Source: an uncultured Alphaproteobacteria bacterium (GTDB taxonomy: Bacteria; Pseudomonadota; Alphaproteobacteria; Methylaequorales; Methylaequoraceae). From it: 64,000 nt of DNA. Positions 50,159-59,207 of this stretch are shown here, one piece after another (positions within the stretch are counted from its first letter, which is position 1; each line of letters starts with the position of its first letter). The notes under the pieces are model-generated. The model saw nothing but the letters and a program-made list of their open reading frames with translations. It ran no database searches and was not told the DNA's origin. The translations under genes were made by a program, and so were the position numbers. The stretch spans positions 1-64,000 of the forward strand of contig CACBBU010000007.1 of assembly GCA_902537615.1 (NCBI GenBank), written 5' to 3'.

Positions 50159-50235
50159 AACAATCCATTAGATTTTCCACAATCAACTCCTTTAACTTTT
50201 GAGGGTAGGGGAAGGGAAAATAATGTATAATAGTG
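50159..50235 (+). repeat. G-rich dispersed intergenic repeat, copy B
   Basis: acaatccattagat...aacttttgagggtaggggaagggaaaataatgtataatag. Confidence 0.55.
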
Positions 50236-50239
50236 AAAT

Positions 50240-50497
50240 ATGAATAACTGGTGGGTCTATATAATCCAATGTCGTAACAAAAGTTTATATACAGGTATTA
50301 CCACTGACGTTGAACGACGATTTGATGAGCACCAAAATGATGACAAAAAAGCTTCCAAATATTGTGTACGACTTCGTCCTTTAAAATTAGTTTATAAAAG
50401 TTCAGCTTATGAAAATAAAAGTGATGCATCTAAAGAGGAATATCGTATAAAACAATTAAGCCACAAAGATAAACTTAACTTTATAAAAACAAATTAA
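50240..50497 (+). CDS. GIY-YIG nuclease superfamily protein
   Basis: WWVYIIQCRNKSLYTGITTDVERRFDEH. Confidence 0.93.
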   Translation: MNNWWVYIIQCRNKSLYTGITTDVERRFDEHQNDDKKASKYCVRLRPLKLVYKSSAYENKSDASKEEYRIKQLSHKDKLNFIKTN

Positions 50498-52302
50498 TGA
50501 GCCAACTCCATAAAACCCTTGAAAATGTATTTGGATACACATCCTTTAGAGCAGGACAAGAAGAAGTCATTAATCATTTAATGCAGAAAAAAAAACTGTT
50601 AGCTGTAATGCCAACAGGGGCAGGTAAATCTTTATGCTATCAACTCCCAGCTTTACTATTTGAAAACCAAACTATTGTCGTGTCTCCACTTGTCGCTCTA
50701 ATGGATGACCAAGTTATTGACCTAAAAGATTTAGGTGTTAAGGCTGAACGTGTTCACTCTGGAATGCCTGAATTTAAACGTACACAAATATGGGAGGATT
50801 TTAAAAATAGACAAATTAAAATTTTATACATCTCACCTGAATCTTTGATGCGTAATGAAATGTTAAGTGCATTAAAACCGTTGAATATTAGTATGTTTGT
50901 TGTAGATGAAGCTCATTGTATTTCTAAATGGGGGAGTGATTTTAGACGAGAGTATGAGTTGTTAAAGGAACTTCAAAATCATTTTCCTGAAGCAATTATT
51001 TCAGCTTTTACGGCAACAGCTGATGAGGAAACACGAGCTGACATCAATAATAAATTAACCAATGGTAAAGGTAAGATATTTCTGTATGGATTTAATCGTC
51101 CTAATCTGTCGTTAGCCGTACAACAAAAAACCAATAACTGGAAAGTTCAGCTGTTAGAGTTTTTAGCCAATAGAAAAAATGAGTCAGGTATTGTGTATTG
51201 CTTATCTCAAAAGTTAACCGAACAATGTGCTGAATTTTTACAATCACAGGGGTTTAATGCCTATCCGTTTCATGCTGGATTAGATACGCAAGTAAAGATA
51301 GATACTCAAGATAAATTTATGACTCAAGACAATGTTGTAGTTTGTGCAACAATTGCCTTTGGCATGGGTATAGACAAAGCTGATGTGCGTTATGTTGCTC
51401 ATATAAGTTTGCCCAGTAGTATGGAAGCTTTTTATCAAGAAATTGGGAGGGCAGGGCGTGATGGTTTAGAGGCTGATACACTTCTTATTTTTGGTTTACA
51501 AGATTTGTTTCAACGTAAACGTTTTATTGATATGAGTGATGCTCATGACAGTTTTAAAATAAAAGAACATAAACGATTAGATGCACTGATTGCTTATTGT
51601 GATTCAGCTACGTGTAGACGACAAACATTATTGTCTTATTTTAAAGAAACATGTGAGCCATGTGGCAAGTGTGATAACTGTCTAAATCCACCTCAAATGA
51701 TTGATGGAACAGAATACGCTCAAATGGTTTTATCAGCTATTTATCGTACAGGACAATATTTTGGTTCAGGACATATTGTTGATGTGCTACGAGGAGTTGA
51801 TAGCTATAAGTTAAAAGCCAAAGGGCATGACAAGATTAAAACCTTTGGAGTGGGACGAACAGCTACGGCTGATTTTTGGAAAATATTTATTCGTCAGATG
51901 GTTTCAGCTAATTATTTGCTGATTAATATTCAACGTTATGGTGCATTACAAATTACTAAAAAAGGTGAAAAAGTTCTGAAGGGTGAAGAGGAATATTTTT
52001 ATCGTAAGATTGAATTTAATACTCCAATTAAAGAAAAAAAAATCAAACCTGAAACCATAGATACAGACACACTTGATGATGAAAAAGAATTATTCTCAGC
52101 ACTAAAATCTAAACGTATGGAACTGGCTCGTAAACGACGCGTTCCTGCTTACATAATATTTCCTGACGCCACTCTTCATCAAATGCTACTCCATAAGCCC
52201 CAAACTCTTGAAGAGATGAGAAGAATTAATGGAGTGGGACCACAAAAGTTAGAAAAATATGGTGAGGCCTTTTTATCTGTAATAATTGGTTACAACAGTT
52301 AA
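50497..52302 (+). CDS. recQ: ATP-dependent DNA helicase RecQ
   Basis: MPTGAGKSLCYQLPALL, DEAHCIS, QEIGRAGRDG, C-terminal HRDC. Confidence 0.96.
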   Translation: MSQLHKTLENVFGYTSFRAGQEEVINHLMQKKKLLAVMPTGAGKSLCYQLPALLFENQTIVVSPLVALMDDQVIDLKDLGVKAERVHSGMPEFKRTQIWEDFKNRQIKILYISPESLMRNEMLSALKPLNISMFVVDEAHCISKWGSDFRREYELLKELQNHFPEAIISAFTATADEETRADINNKLTNGKGKIFLYGFNRPNLSLAVQQKTNNWKVQLLEFLANRKNESGIVYCLSQKLTEQCAEFLQSQGFNAYPFHAGLDTQVKIDTQDKFMTQDNVVVCATIAFGMGIDKADVRYVAHISLPSSMEAFYQEIGRAGRDGLEADTLLIFGLQDLFQRKRFIDMSDAHDSFKIKEHKRLDALIAYCDSATCRRQTLLSYFKETCEPCGKCDNCLNPPQMIDGTEYAQMVLSAIYRTGQYFGSGHIVDVLRGVDSYKLKAKGHDKIKTFGVGRTATADFWKIFIRQMVSANYLLINIQRYGALQITKKGEKVLKGEEEYFYRKIEFNTPIKEKKIKPETIDTDTLDDEKELFSALKSKRMELARKRRVPAYIIFPDATLHQMLLHKPQTLEEMRRINGVGPQKLEKYGEAFLSVIIGYNS

Positions 52303-52309
52303 TGTATTC

Positions 52310-52441
52310 TTATCGCCCAAAAGATGATGACTCTTTATTTTTAAACCCAAAAACACCTTTATCCTGAACATAACTATCTGCAAAAGGGCTAGTATCCTGG
52401 ATATAACCATCAGCAAATGGATTTGTTCTTTTGAGAGTGGA
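52310..52441 (-). pseudogene. Orphan C-terminal fragment with two 11-aa repeats
   Basis: Start-less frame STLKRTNPFADGYIQDTSPFADSYVQDKGVFGFKNKESSSFGR*. Confidence 0.5.
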
Positions 52442-52450
52442 TTAGAGTGG

Positions 52451-52523
52451 TGCCGCTTGAGAGATTTGAACTCCCGACCCACTGATTACAAATCAGTTGC
52501 TCTACCAACTGAGCTAAAGCGGC
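52451..52523 (-). tRNA. tRNA-Thr (TGT)
   Basis: Reverse strand GCCGCTTTAGCTCAGTTGGTAGAGCAACTGATTTGTAATCAGTGGGTCGGGAGTTCAAATCTCTCAAGCGGCA; CCA follows (52448-52450). Confidence 0.95.
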
Positions 52524-52581
52524 ATTTGTCTTTTAATGACATAAAAAAATAATTTAATCAATATCTTTATTGAAGGTTTTG

Positions 52582-52797
52582 TTATTGTGGTTCTTCATAA
52601 TTGTCAGACTCAATTTCTGAATTTATTTCACTTGGCTGAGAAAACGAGCTTGGTGTACATTTTTTAAAAACCACTTGTTCAAATAATGATTCTTTACACT
52701 TCACCCAAGGGGGGGCACTTTTGTTTTTAGAAAACCAGTATGAACTAATCATCAGAATTGTGATTAGAATTATGATTATCCACATACTTCTAGACAT
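52582..52797 (-). CDS. Small membrane protein
   Basis: N-terminal TM helix, acidic tail. Confidence 0.5.
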   Translation of the reverse strand: MSRSMWIIIILITILMISSYWFSKNKSAPPWVKCKESLFEQVVFKKCTPSSFSQPSEINSEIESDNYEEPQ

Positions 52798-52799
52798 AA

Positions 52800-53198
52800 T
52801 TACAGTGAAATAACGTTATTTTTTTGGATGGGAATTTGTGACTTAATTTCATTAATAATATTTGAATTATCTTTAAAGTAAATAAGTTTAGGTTCGTGCT
52901 CCTTTGCTTTGTTTTGATCAATTTCTGCGTATGTACAAATAATTAATAGATCATCTTTATTACCTTGGTAAGCTGCAGCGCCGTTAAGCGAAATAGTTTT
53001 TGAACCTCTCTCCGCCTTTATAGCATAAGTTGTAAATCTGTTCCCATTGTTAAGGTTATAGATATGAACCATTTCATATTCGTTAATTGAAGCAGCTTCT
53101 AACAATTCTTCATCTATAGCACAAGAGCCCTCATAATCAAGATAAACCCCAGTAATTTTGGCTCTATGAAGCTTTGATTTTAATATTTGAATCTTCAT
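52800..53198 (-). CDS. panD: Aspartate 1-decarboxylase
   Basis: MKIQILKSKLHRAKITG, YEGSCAID cleavage site region, LNGAAA; ATG at 53198 preferred over track start 53216. Confidence 0.94.
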   Translation of the reverse strand: MKIQILKSKLHRAKITGVYLDYEGSCAIDEELLEAASINEYEMVHIYNLNNGNRFTTYAIKAERGSKTISLNGAAAYQGNKDDLLIICTYAEIDQNKAKEHEPKLIYFKDNSNIINEIKSQIPIQKNNVISL

Positions 53199-53262
53199 TA
53201 AATATACTAAAAACATAAAGCTAATGGATAATCAATAAAAAATATATTAAAATCTATGGTTC

Positions 53263-55080
53263 ATGAAATTACGTAGATGGCAACAAAAAGTTATAGATGA
53301 ATTTCCTGATATAATTAAAAATTATCGGAAGTTCATTCTTAAAGCACCGACTGGGGCAGGAAAGACAGTTCTTGCTAGTGAACTTATAAACATGTTCTAT
53401 AAAAATAAAAAAATTGTTGTGCTCTGCCATAGGCTTGTTTTATTAGAGCAACTAGAAAAAGGCTTATCAAACGAACATAAAGTAAAAAAACTTGGATTAT
53501 CTGAAACGGGAAGGCCATTTAGTGATTATGATGTTTTAATCTCTACAAATCTTAGGTCCAGAGACTTTTTAATGAAAGCCATTGGCGATTGTGATCTTTT
53601 GATTATTGATGAGGCTCATAGAGTGTCACCAAACGGTCAGGCCTACAAGGAGTTGTTAGATCAATTTGATGCTAAAGCAGGTGAACAGTCTAAACTATTA
53701 GGTTTAACAGCTTCACCTGAAAGAAGAACTGGTGATCAGAAAGATCAACTAGGTTTAGCTTTTGATGCAATTATTGATTGTGCTGATATTGAAGAATTAA
53801 TTAGAGAAGAAGTATTAGTTCCCGCAGAATATAAGTCTTTTTTTATTCATGACTTGGAACTAGAAAAAATGGATATTTCAACAGGTGACTTTCCTGTAGA
53901 GCAACTTTCAAATGCAATTATAAAATCTTCTATGATTGATTATGCATGCAAAATTTATATGGAAGAGAGAAAAAGTATAAAAGGTAAACCAATATCTGCT
54001 TGGTTCTGCCCTGACGTTCTAGTTGCTGAAGAAACGAAAAGACAAGTGCTAAAATATGATTTAAACGTTGAGTTGATCACTGCAAAAACACCGATTAAAG
54101 AAAGGTTAGTGATATTAGAAAAACATGAAAGTGGGGAAATAGAATCATTGATTTCTGTTGGAGTTTTGTCAGAGGGTTGGGATAACCCCAATTGTAATAT
54201 AATTGTACACCTTAGACCAACATTATCAAAAGTTTTTTGGGGTCAATCAGTTGGAAGAGGTCTTAGATCTGCAGAAAATAAAGAAAAATGCGTTGTAATT
54301 GATGTAAGTTCAAACTTTACGACTTTTGGACCGGTTGAGAAATTAAAATGGAAATTATGGAATCATAGAAAATCATATTTAGAGTTTAAAAATAGATTTA
54401 ATTGGATTAGTAAAGAACAATTTGTTGAAAATAGAGATTATACTTATTTACTTTGTGAGGGAATGAACAAAGATGATTTGAGATGCTCATTAGTTTACAA
54501 GAAAAAAATATTATCAGATCAACCTTGCCCAGTATGCCAATCATATGCATCAACAGATTTATATAAGGATAATAAAATTGAAAAACCGAAAAATGACAAT
54601 AGCCTACACAAAGTTTTTTTTGAAAGAGTTCCAAAAATATTTTCAGATATGAATACAAATATTTGGAAAAACATGGAATCATCAGCCTGGAGAGATGCTA
54701 ATATTTACGAAAAACTTTTTTTAAGTTTTTGTTTAGCTTTTGATTTTGTTTCAGGTGAATCTACAAATTCAGAAAATGAGTTTTGGAATTTAACTTTACA
54801 AGCTGAAAAAAAAGTTCGTACTTTTCTGTATGAAAGAGAAATTGTAATTCCACAACAGGAGGAATTTATCTTTACACATTTAAGTGATGGTTTAAGTAAA
54901 GGTAGAGTTATACGACCAGTTCAAACAAACTACGGAGTTTCTATATGTGGAGAAAATTTCTCAAAAAACACTAGTGACGTTAATGAAAGAAAGTTTCAAA
55001 AAGCTCTTCAGGTTGTTGAGAGAATAGCTGCAATGGGGGTAACAAACACTGAAGAACTCCCATACTATAAAATTAGTTAA
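53263..55080 (+). CDS. DEAD/DEAH-box (SF2) helicase, type III restriction-subunit-like
   Basis: APTGAGKTVLASELI, LLIIDEAHR, GLTASPERR, GQSVGRGLRS. Confidence 0.9.
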   Translation: MKLRRWQQKVIDEFPDIIKNYRKFILKAPTGAGKTVLASELINMFYKNKKIVVLCHRLVLLEQLEKGLSNEHKVKKLGLSETGRPFSDYDVLISTNLRSRDFLMKAIGDCDLLIIDEAHRVSPNGQAYKELLDQFDAKAGEQSKLLGLTASPERRTGDQKDQLGLAFDAIIDCADIEELIREEVLVPAEYKSFFIHDLELEKMDISTGDFPVEQLSNAIIKSSMIDYACKIYMEERKSIKGKPISAWFCPDVLVAEETKRQVLKYDLNVELITAKTPIKERLVILEKHESGEIESLISVGVLSEGWDNPNCNIIVHLRPTLSKVFWGQSVGRGLRSAENKEKCVVIDVSSNFTTFGPVEKLKWKLWNHRKSYLEFKNRFNWISKEQFVENRDYTYLLCEGMNKDDLRCSLVYKKKILSDQPCPVCQSYASTDLYKDNKIEKPKNDNSLHKVFFERVPKIFSDMNTNIWKNMESSAWRDANIYEKLFLSFCLAFDFVSGESTNSENEFWNLTLQAEKKVRTFLYEREIVIPQQEEFIFTHLSDGLSKGRVIRPVQTNYGVSICGENFSKNTSDVNERKFQKALQVVERIAAMGVTNTEELPYYKIS

Positions 55081-55381
55081 AAAGTTCTTTGGTAGGATCA
55101 TATATGCATATAATCGTTGCTCCACTTTTTCTTTTATGAACTATTTTAGACTCTTCTTTAAAAATAACAGTATCTTTGAGGCTACATAAATTTACAATTA
55201 ATTCCTCGCCAACAATTTTTATATCATAATTAAGATAAAGCTTATCTCCTTTATCACATATTTTAATTTTTTCTTTTAAGTCTTTAAAAGATTTTACAAT
55301 AGGAATTTCGCATACTTTACTGTAAGAGTTGAAAGAAAAAAGCAAAAATAAAAAAAAGATTATACATTTTATAAACATCAA
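55073..55381 (-). CDS. Small secreted protein
   Basis: Signal peptide; overlaps next gene. Confidence 0.5.
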   Translation of the reverse strand: MMFIKCIIFFLFLLFSFNSYSKVCEIPIVKSFKDLKEKIKICDKGDKLYLNYDIKIVGEELIVNLCSLKDTVIFKEESKIVHKRKSGATIICIYDPTKELFN

Positions 55382-57048
55382 ATTATTGCTGAAACTTTTC
55401 CTAGATGTTCTGTTAATCTCATATTTTCTGAATAGTCAACAGGAACACCAATAATTGCCGGTCCTTTCTGTTTGAATGCTTCTTGTAGTGCTGGTAAAAA
55501 ATCTTTCGCACTGTTAATTTGTGTGCCCCACATATTCATTGATTTCGCAAGTTCTCCAAAGTCAGGATTATCAAACTTTAAGTCTGAATGCTCTCCACTA
55601 AATTGAATTTGCTGTTTCCATTTAATCAATCCATATTCTCCATCTAACCACACCACTGCAACAACATTTAGGTTTTGTCTCACGGCTGTTTCTAAATCTT
55701 GTACATTCATTAAAAATCCTGCGTCTCCATTAATTGATAAGACTTTCTTATTAGGAAAAACCATCTTTGCTCCCATTGACCCAGGTAATGCAAAGCCCAT
55801 TGTACAAAACCCGTTTGAAATAAGACATGTATTTGGTGAATTACAATTATACTCTCTGGCTACCCACATTTTATGAGCACCAACATCTGATAAAACTATA
55901 TCATCATCATTCATAACTTTTCTTACATCAGCTAAAACTCTTTGTGGCTTCATCGGAAAAGAATCATCATCATTGTTTTGATTTAGATGGTTAAGCATAG
56001 TCTCCCTTGCTTTTTGAATTGTATTTACATTAAATATTGGTAGATTTTTCCTTCCAACTTTTTCAATTAATGCATTATTTAATTGAAAAAGAGCTCCAGC
56101 TAAATCTGCTATTATTTCTACATTAGGAAGATAATCTCTGTCTACTTCAGCAGGAGTATAATCAATGTGAATTACTTTTTTTTTCCCTTTTTCAATCCTG
56201 TTCCAAGCTGATGGACTATACTCAACTAAATCATAACCAATCGCAATAACTAGATCAGATTCATCTATTGCTAAATTGTTATAATCTCCACTACCTAATC
56301 CTATTGTAAATAAACTATGCTTGTCACTTGATGATATGGAACCTTTGCCCATAAAAGTATTAATTACTCCAATTCCAAGGTTTTCAACTAAAACCCTTAA
56401 TCTATTTGATGCCCTCTTTCTGATTGTACCGTTACCTGCCAAAATAATCGGATTTTTAGAATTCATAATCAAGTCAACAGCCTCATTTATAGCTCTGTTG
56501 TCTGCCGCAGGTCTTCTTGTCAAAGTTGGTTTGATTGGTTGATCTTTAATTTCCTCTTTTGCAATATCTTCAGGTAATTCAATAACTGTTACTCCTGGTT
56601 TTTCTGTTTCTGCTACTTTAAATGCTTTTCTTACAACCTCTGTAATATTCCTAGGAGATAGAATTGTTTGAGCCCACTTAGATATTGGAGCTACCATACT
56701 TATTGAGTCCATAATCTGATGACTCTCTTTATGAAGTCTATTTGTTGAACCTTGACCAATTATTGCAACAACTGGCGCTCTATCCATGTTTGCGTCAGCA
56801 AGCCCAGTCATTAAGTTTGTTACGCCAGGGCCCAAGGTAGCTAAACATACCCCGGCTTTACCTGTCAATCTTCCATAAACATCAGCCATAAAGGCTGCTG
56901 CTTGTTCATGTCTACATAATATAAATTCTATTTTTTTACTATTTTTAAGAGAAATCATGAAGTCAGCATTTTCTTCACCAGGAATACCAAAAATCTTGGT
57001 AACACCTTCCTCTTCTAAACATTTTATAAATAAATCTGATGCTTTCAT
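55378..57048 (-). CDS. ThDP-dependent acetolactate synthase-like enzyme
   Basis: IFGIPGEENADFM, TLGPGVTNLMTGLADA, GDAGFLMNVQDLETAVRQNLNV. Confidence 0.92.
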   Translation of the reverse strand: MKASDLFIKCLEEEGVTKIFGIPGEENADFMISLKNSKKIEFILCRHEQAAAFMADVYGRLTGKAGVCLATLGPGVTNLMTGLADANMDRAPVVAIIGQGSTNRLHKESHQIMDSISMVAPISKWAQTILSPRNITEVVRKAFKVAETEKPGVTVIELPEDIAKEEIKDQPIKPTLTRRPAADNRAINEAVDLIMNSKNPIILAGNGTIRKRASNRLRVLVENLGIGVINTFMGKGSISSSDKHSLFTIGLGSGDYNNLAIDESDLVIAIGYDLVEYSPSAWNRIEKGKKKVIHIDYTPAEVDRDYLPNVEIIADLAGALFQLNNALIEKVGRKNLPIFNVNTIQKARETMLNHLNQNNDDDSFPMKPQRVLADVRKVMNDDDIVLSDVGAHKMWVAREYNCNSPNTCLISNGFCTMGFALPGSMGAKMVFPNKKVLSINGDAGFLMNVQDLETAVRQNLNVVAVVWLDGEYGLIKWKQQIQFSGEHSDLKFDNPDFGELAKSMNMWGTQINSAKDFLPALQEAFKQKGPAIIGVPVDYSENMRLTEHLGKVSAII

Positions 57049-57066
57049 TACTTCTCCTTTTTAAAA

Positions 57067-58446
57067 TTAATTTCTTAAAACCATCATTTTTTCAATTTGC
57101 ATTTCGTGCATTGTGTACTTTATACCCCCCACGCCATGACCAGAGTGTTTAAGTCCTGCAAAAGGCATCCAATCAACCCTAAACGCAGTATGATCATTAT
57201 GAAAAACGGCAGATGCATTAATCTTTTTGTAAAAAGTCATAGTTTCGTCAATATCATTTGAAAAAATTGATGCTTGAAAAGATACCTTAGTGTCGTTTGC
57301 AATTTCAATCGTCTTTTCTAAATCATTGTATGAGTATATATTAACAACAGGACCGAAGATTTCCATTCTAGAGACTTTATCTGATAAACTTGGGTTAATT
57401 AGTACAGTTTTGTCAAAACAAGTCTCTGATATTTTATTTCCCCCACATAGTAACTTGGCTCCTTTTGAGGTAGATTCATTTACCCAAGCTTCAACCCTAT
57501 CAACTTCAGATGGTCGTATTAACGGACCAATTTCTGTTTTGTTATCTAATGGATTTCCTATTTTAAGTGGTTTTAAGTTTTTTTCAAAAATACTTAAAAA
57601 TTCGTCAAAAATATTTTTATGAACAAAAATTCTCTGAACAGAAACGCATACCTGACCTGCATGATAAAAACCACCTTTAACCAACAGCTTGGCAGCATTA
57701 TCTAAATTAGTACTTTCAGTTAAAAAAGTTGGTGCCATACCGCCATGTTCTAAGGCGCATCTTGTACCGGGAGAAAGTTTTGATCTTAACATCCACCCAA
57801 TTTTTGCTGAACCTATGAAGCTAAAAAAATCAATTCTCTCATCAGATACTAATTTTTCTGCTAATTTAAGATTTTCTGGCATACAAAAATAACATCTATC
57901 TTCAGGAAGTCCTGATTCAAAAAGCATTTCTAGAATTTTCATACAAGAGAGTGGGGTATCTTCAGCGGGCTTAACTATTACAACACAGCCAGATGCAATT
58001 GCAGGAATAATTTGGTGAATAATGAGATTAAATGGATGATTAAATGCACTTATTGCTAAAACTACTCCTATTGGTTCTTTTTGAGTAAAAGCTACTCTGT
58101 TACTTGATGCTTCATTAATATTCATTGGAATTACATTACCTGCGTCTGATTTTAAAATCTCTACAGCAGCATCAACACCTTCAGCTCCTCTGTTTATTTC
58201 AATTATTGAATCTTGAAGGGGTTTGCCTCCTTCGCTAGTGGCTAATTTAGCCAAGTCATTAATGTTCCCTCTTATCTTTTTTGAAAAATTATTTAGAACT
58301 TCAATTCTATCTTTCTTTTGAAAACTTTCTGCTTTTTCAAGGGCTGTTTTATGTGCAGAACTTATTATTTTTTCAATCTCATTTTGATCTTGACACTTTA
58401 TTTTTTTTATAATTTCTAAATTCCAAGGAGATCTTACTTCTAACAT
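57067..58446 (-). CDS. Aldehyde dehydrogenase family protein
   Basis: ISAFNHPFNLIIHQIIPAIASG, EHGGMAPTFL, FYHAGQVCVSVQRI. Confidence 0.93.
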   Translation of the reverse strand: MLEVRSPWNLEIIKKIKCQDQNEIEKIISSAHKTALEKAESFQKKDRIEVLNNFSKKIRGNINDLAKLATSEGGKPLQDSIIEINRGAEGVDAAVEILKSDAGNVIPMNINEASSNRVAFTQKEPIGVVLAISAFNHPFNLIIHQIIPAIASGCVVIVKPAEDTPLSCMKILEMLFESGLPEDRCYFCMPENLKLAEKLVSDERIDFFSFIGSAKIGWMLRSKLSPGTRCALEHGGMAPTFLTESTNLDNAAKLLVKGGFYHAGQVCVSVQRIFVHKNIFDEFLSIFEKNLKPLKIGNPLDNKTEIGPLIRPSEVDRVEAWVNESTSKGAKLLCGGNKISETCFDKTVLINPSLSDKVSRMEIFGPVVNIYSYNDLEKTIEIANDTKVSFQASIFSNDIDETMTFYKKINASAVFHNDHTAFRVDWMPFAGLKHSGHGVGGIKYTMHEMQIEKMMVLRN

Positions 58447-58531
58447 TATAAATTACTTACTTGTTTACTTAACAGACAATTTAATTTTATAATAGACACT
58501 TATAATTACAACTAATTAATAATTTGGAATA

Positions 58532-59020
58532 TTGATGCCATCTTTTGATATTGTCTCAAAAACTGACCTTGCTGAAGTAGATAATGCGATAAATAGTGCA
58601 ATGAGAGAAATCACTACGAGGTACGACTTTAAAAATAGTCAATCAAAGATCTCAAGAGAATCTGATGAAATTGAACTAATGGCTGAGGACCAATATAAAA
58701 TTGATCAAGTTCAACAAATATTTAGAACACATTTAGTAAAAAGAAAAGTTTCTACTGGAGCATTTGATTTTTCAAAAATTGAAGATGCCAAAGGAGGAAT
58801 GTTAAGGCAAAAATCAAAAATTATTCAAGGAATTGATAGAGAAATATCTCAACAAATAAATAAAATCATTAAAAACAGTAAATTTAAGGTTCAATTTTCC
58901 ATTAGAGGAGAAGAGCTTAGGATTACCGGAGCAAAAAGAGACGTGCTTCAAGAGGTAATTCAAACCATAAAAAACTTAGAAATTAAGCAGCCCCTTCAAT
59001 TTATAAATTTTAGAGATTAA
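58532..59020 (+). CDS. YajQ family nucleotide-binding protein
   Basis: MPSFDIVSKTDLAEVDNAINSAMREITTRYDFK. Confidence 0.94.
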   Translation: MMPSFDIVSKTDLAEVDNAINSAMREITTRYDFKNSQSKISRESDEIELMAEDQYKIDQVQQIFRTHLVKRKVSTGAFDFSKIEDAKGGMLRQKSKIIQGIDREISQQINKIIKNSKFKVQFSIRGEELRITGAKRDVLQEVIQTIKNLEIKQPLQFINFRD

Positions 59021-59054
59021 TTTATTTTTGGCATTAATCTTTCATAATAAAATT

Positions 59055-59207
59055 ATGAAAAAAAATAAAAATAATAACATAAAACAGCATTTAAAAGATT
59101 CTTCTGACACTTTTGTGGATAAATTAGCATCTTTAAAATACGTTACAAAAAAGGATACTTCATTGATTTCATCTGTAATATCAGATGCTCTTAAAAAAAA
59201 AAAGTAA
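59055..59207 (+). CDS. Small hypothetical protein (50 aa, absent from ORF track)
   Basis: Own translation MKKNKNNNIKQHLKDSSDTFVDKLASLKYVTKKDTSLISSVISDALKKKK. Confidence 0.4.
   Translation: MKKNKNNNIKQHLKDSSDTFVDKLASLKYVTKKDTSLISSVISDALKKKK

Noticed and set aside
52273-52482. 69-aa minus ORF in the track
   Set aside because: Starts inside the tRNA-Thr gene; the adjacent frame with PFADxYxQD repeats explains the DNA better.
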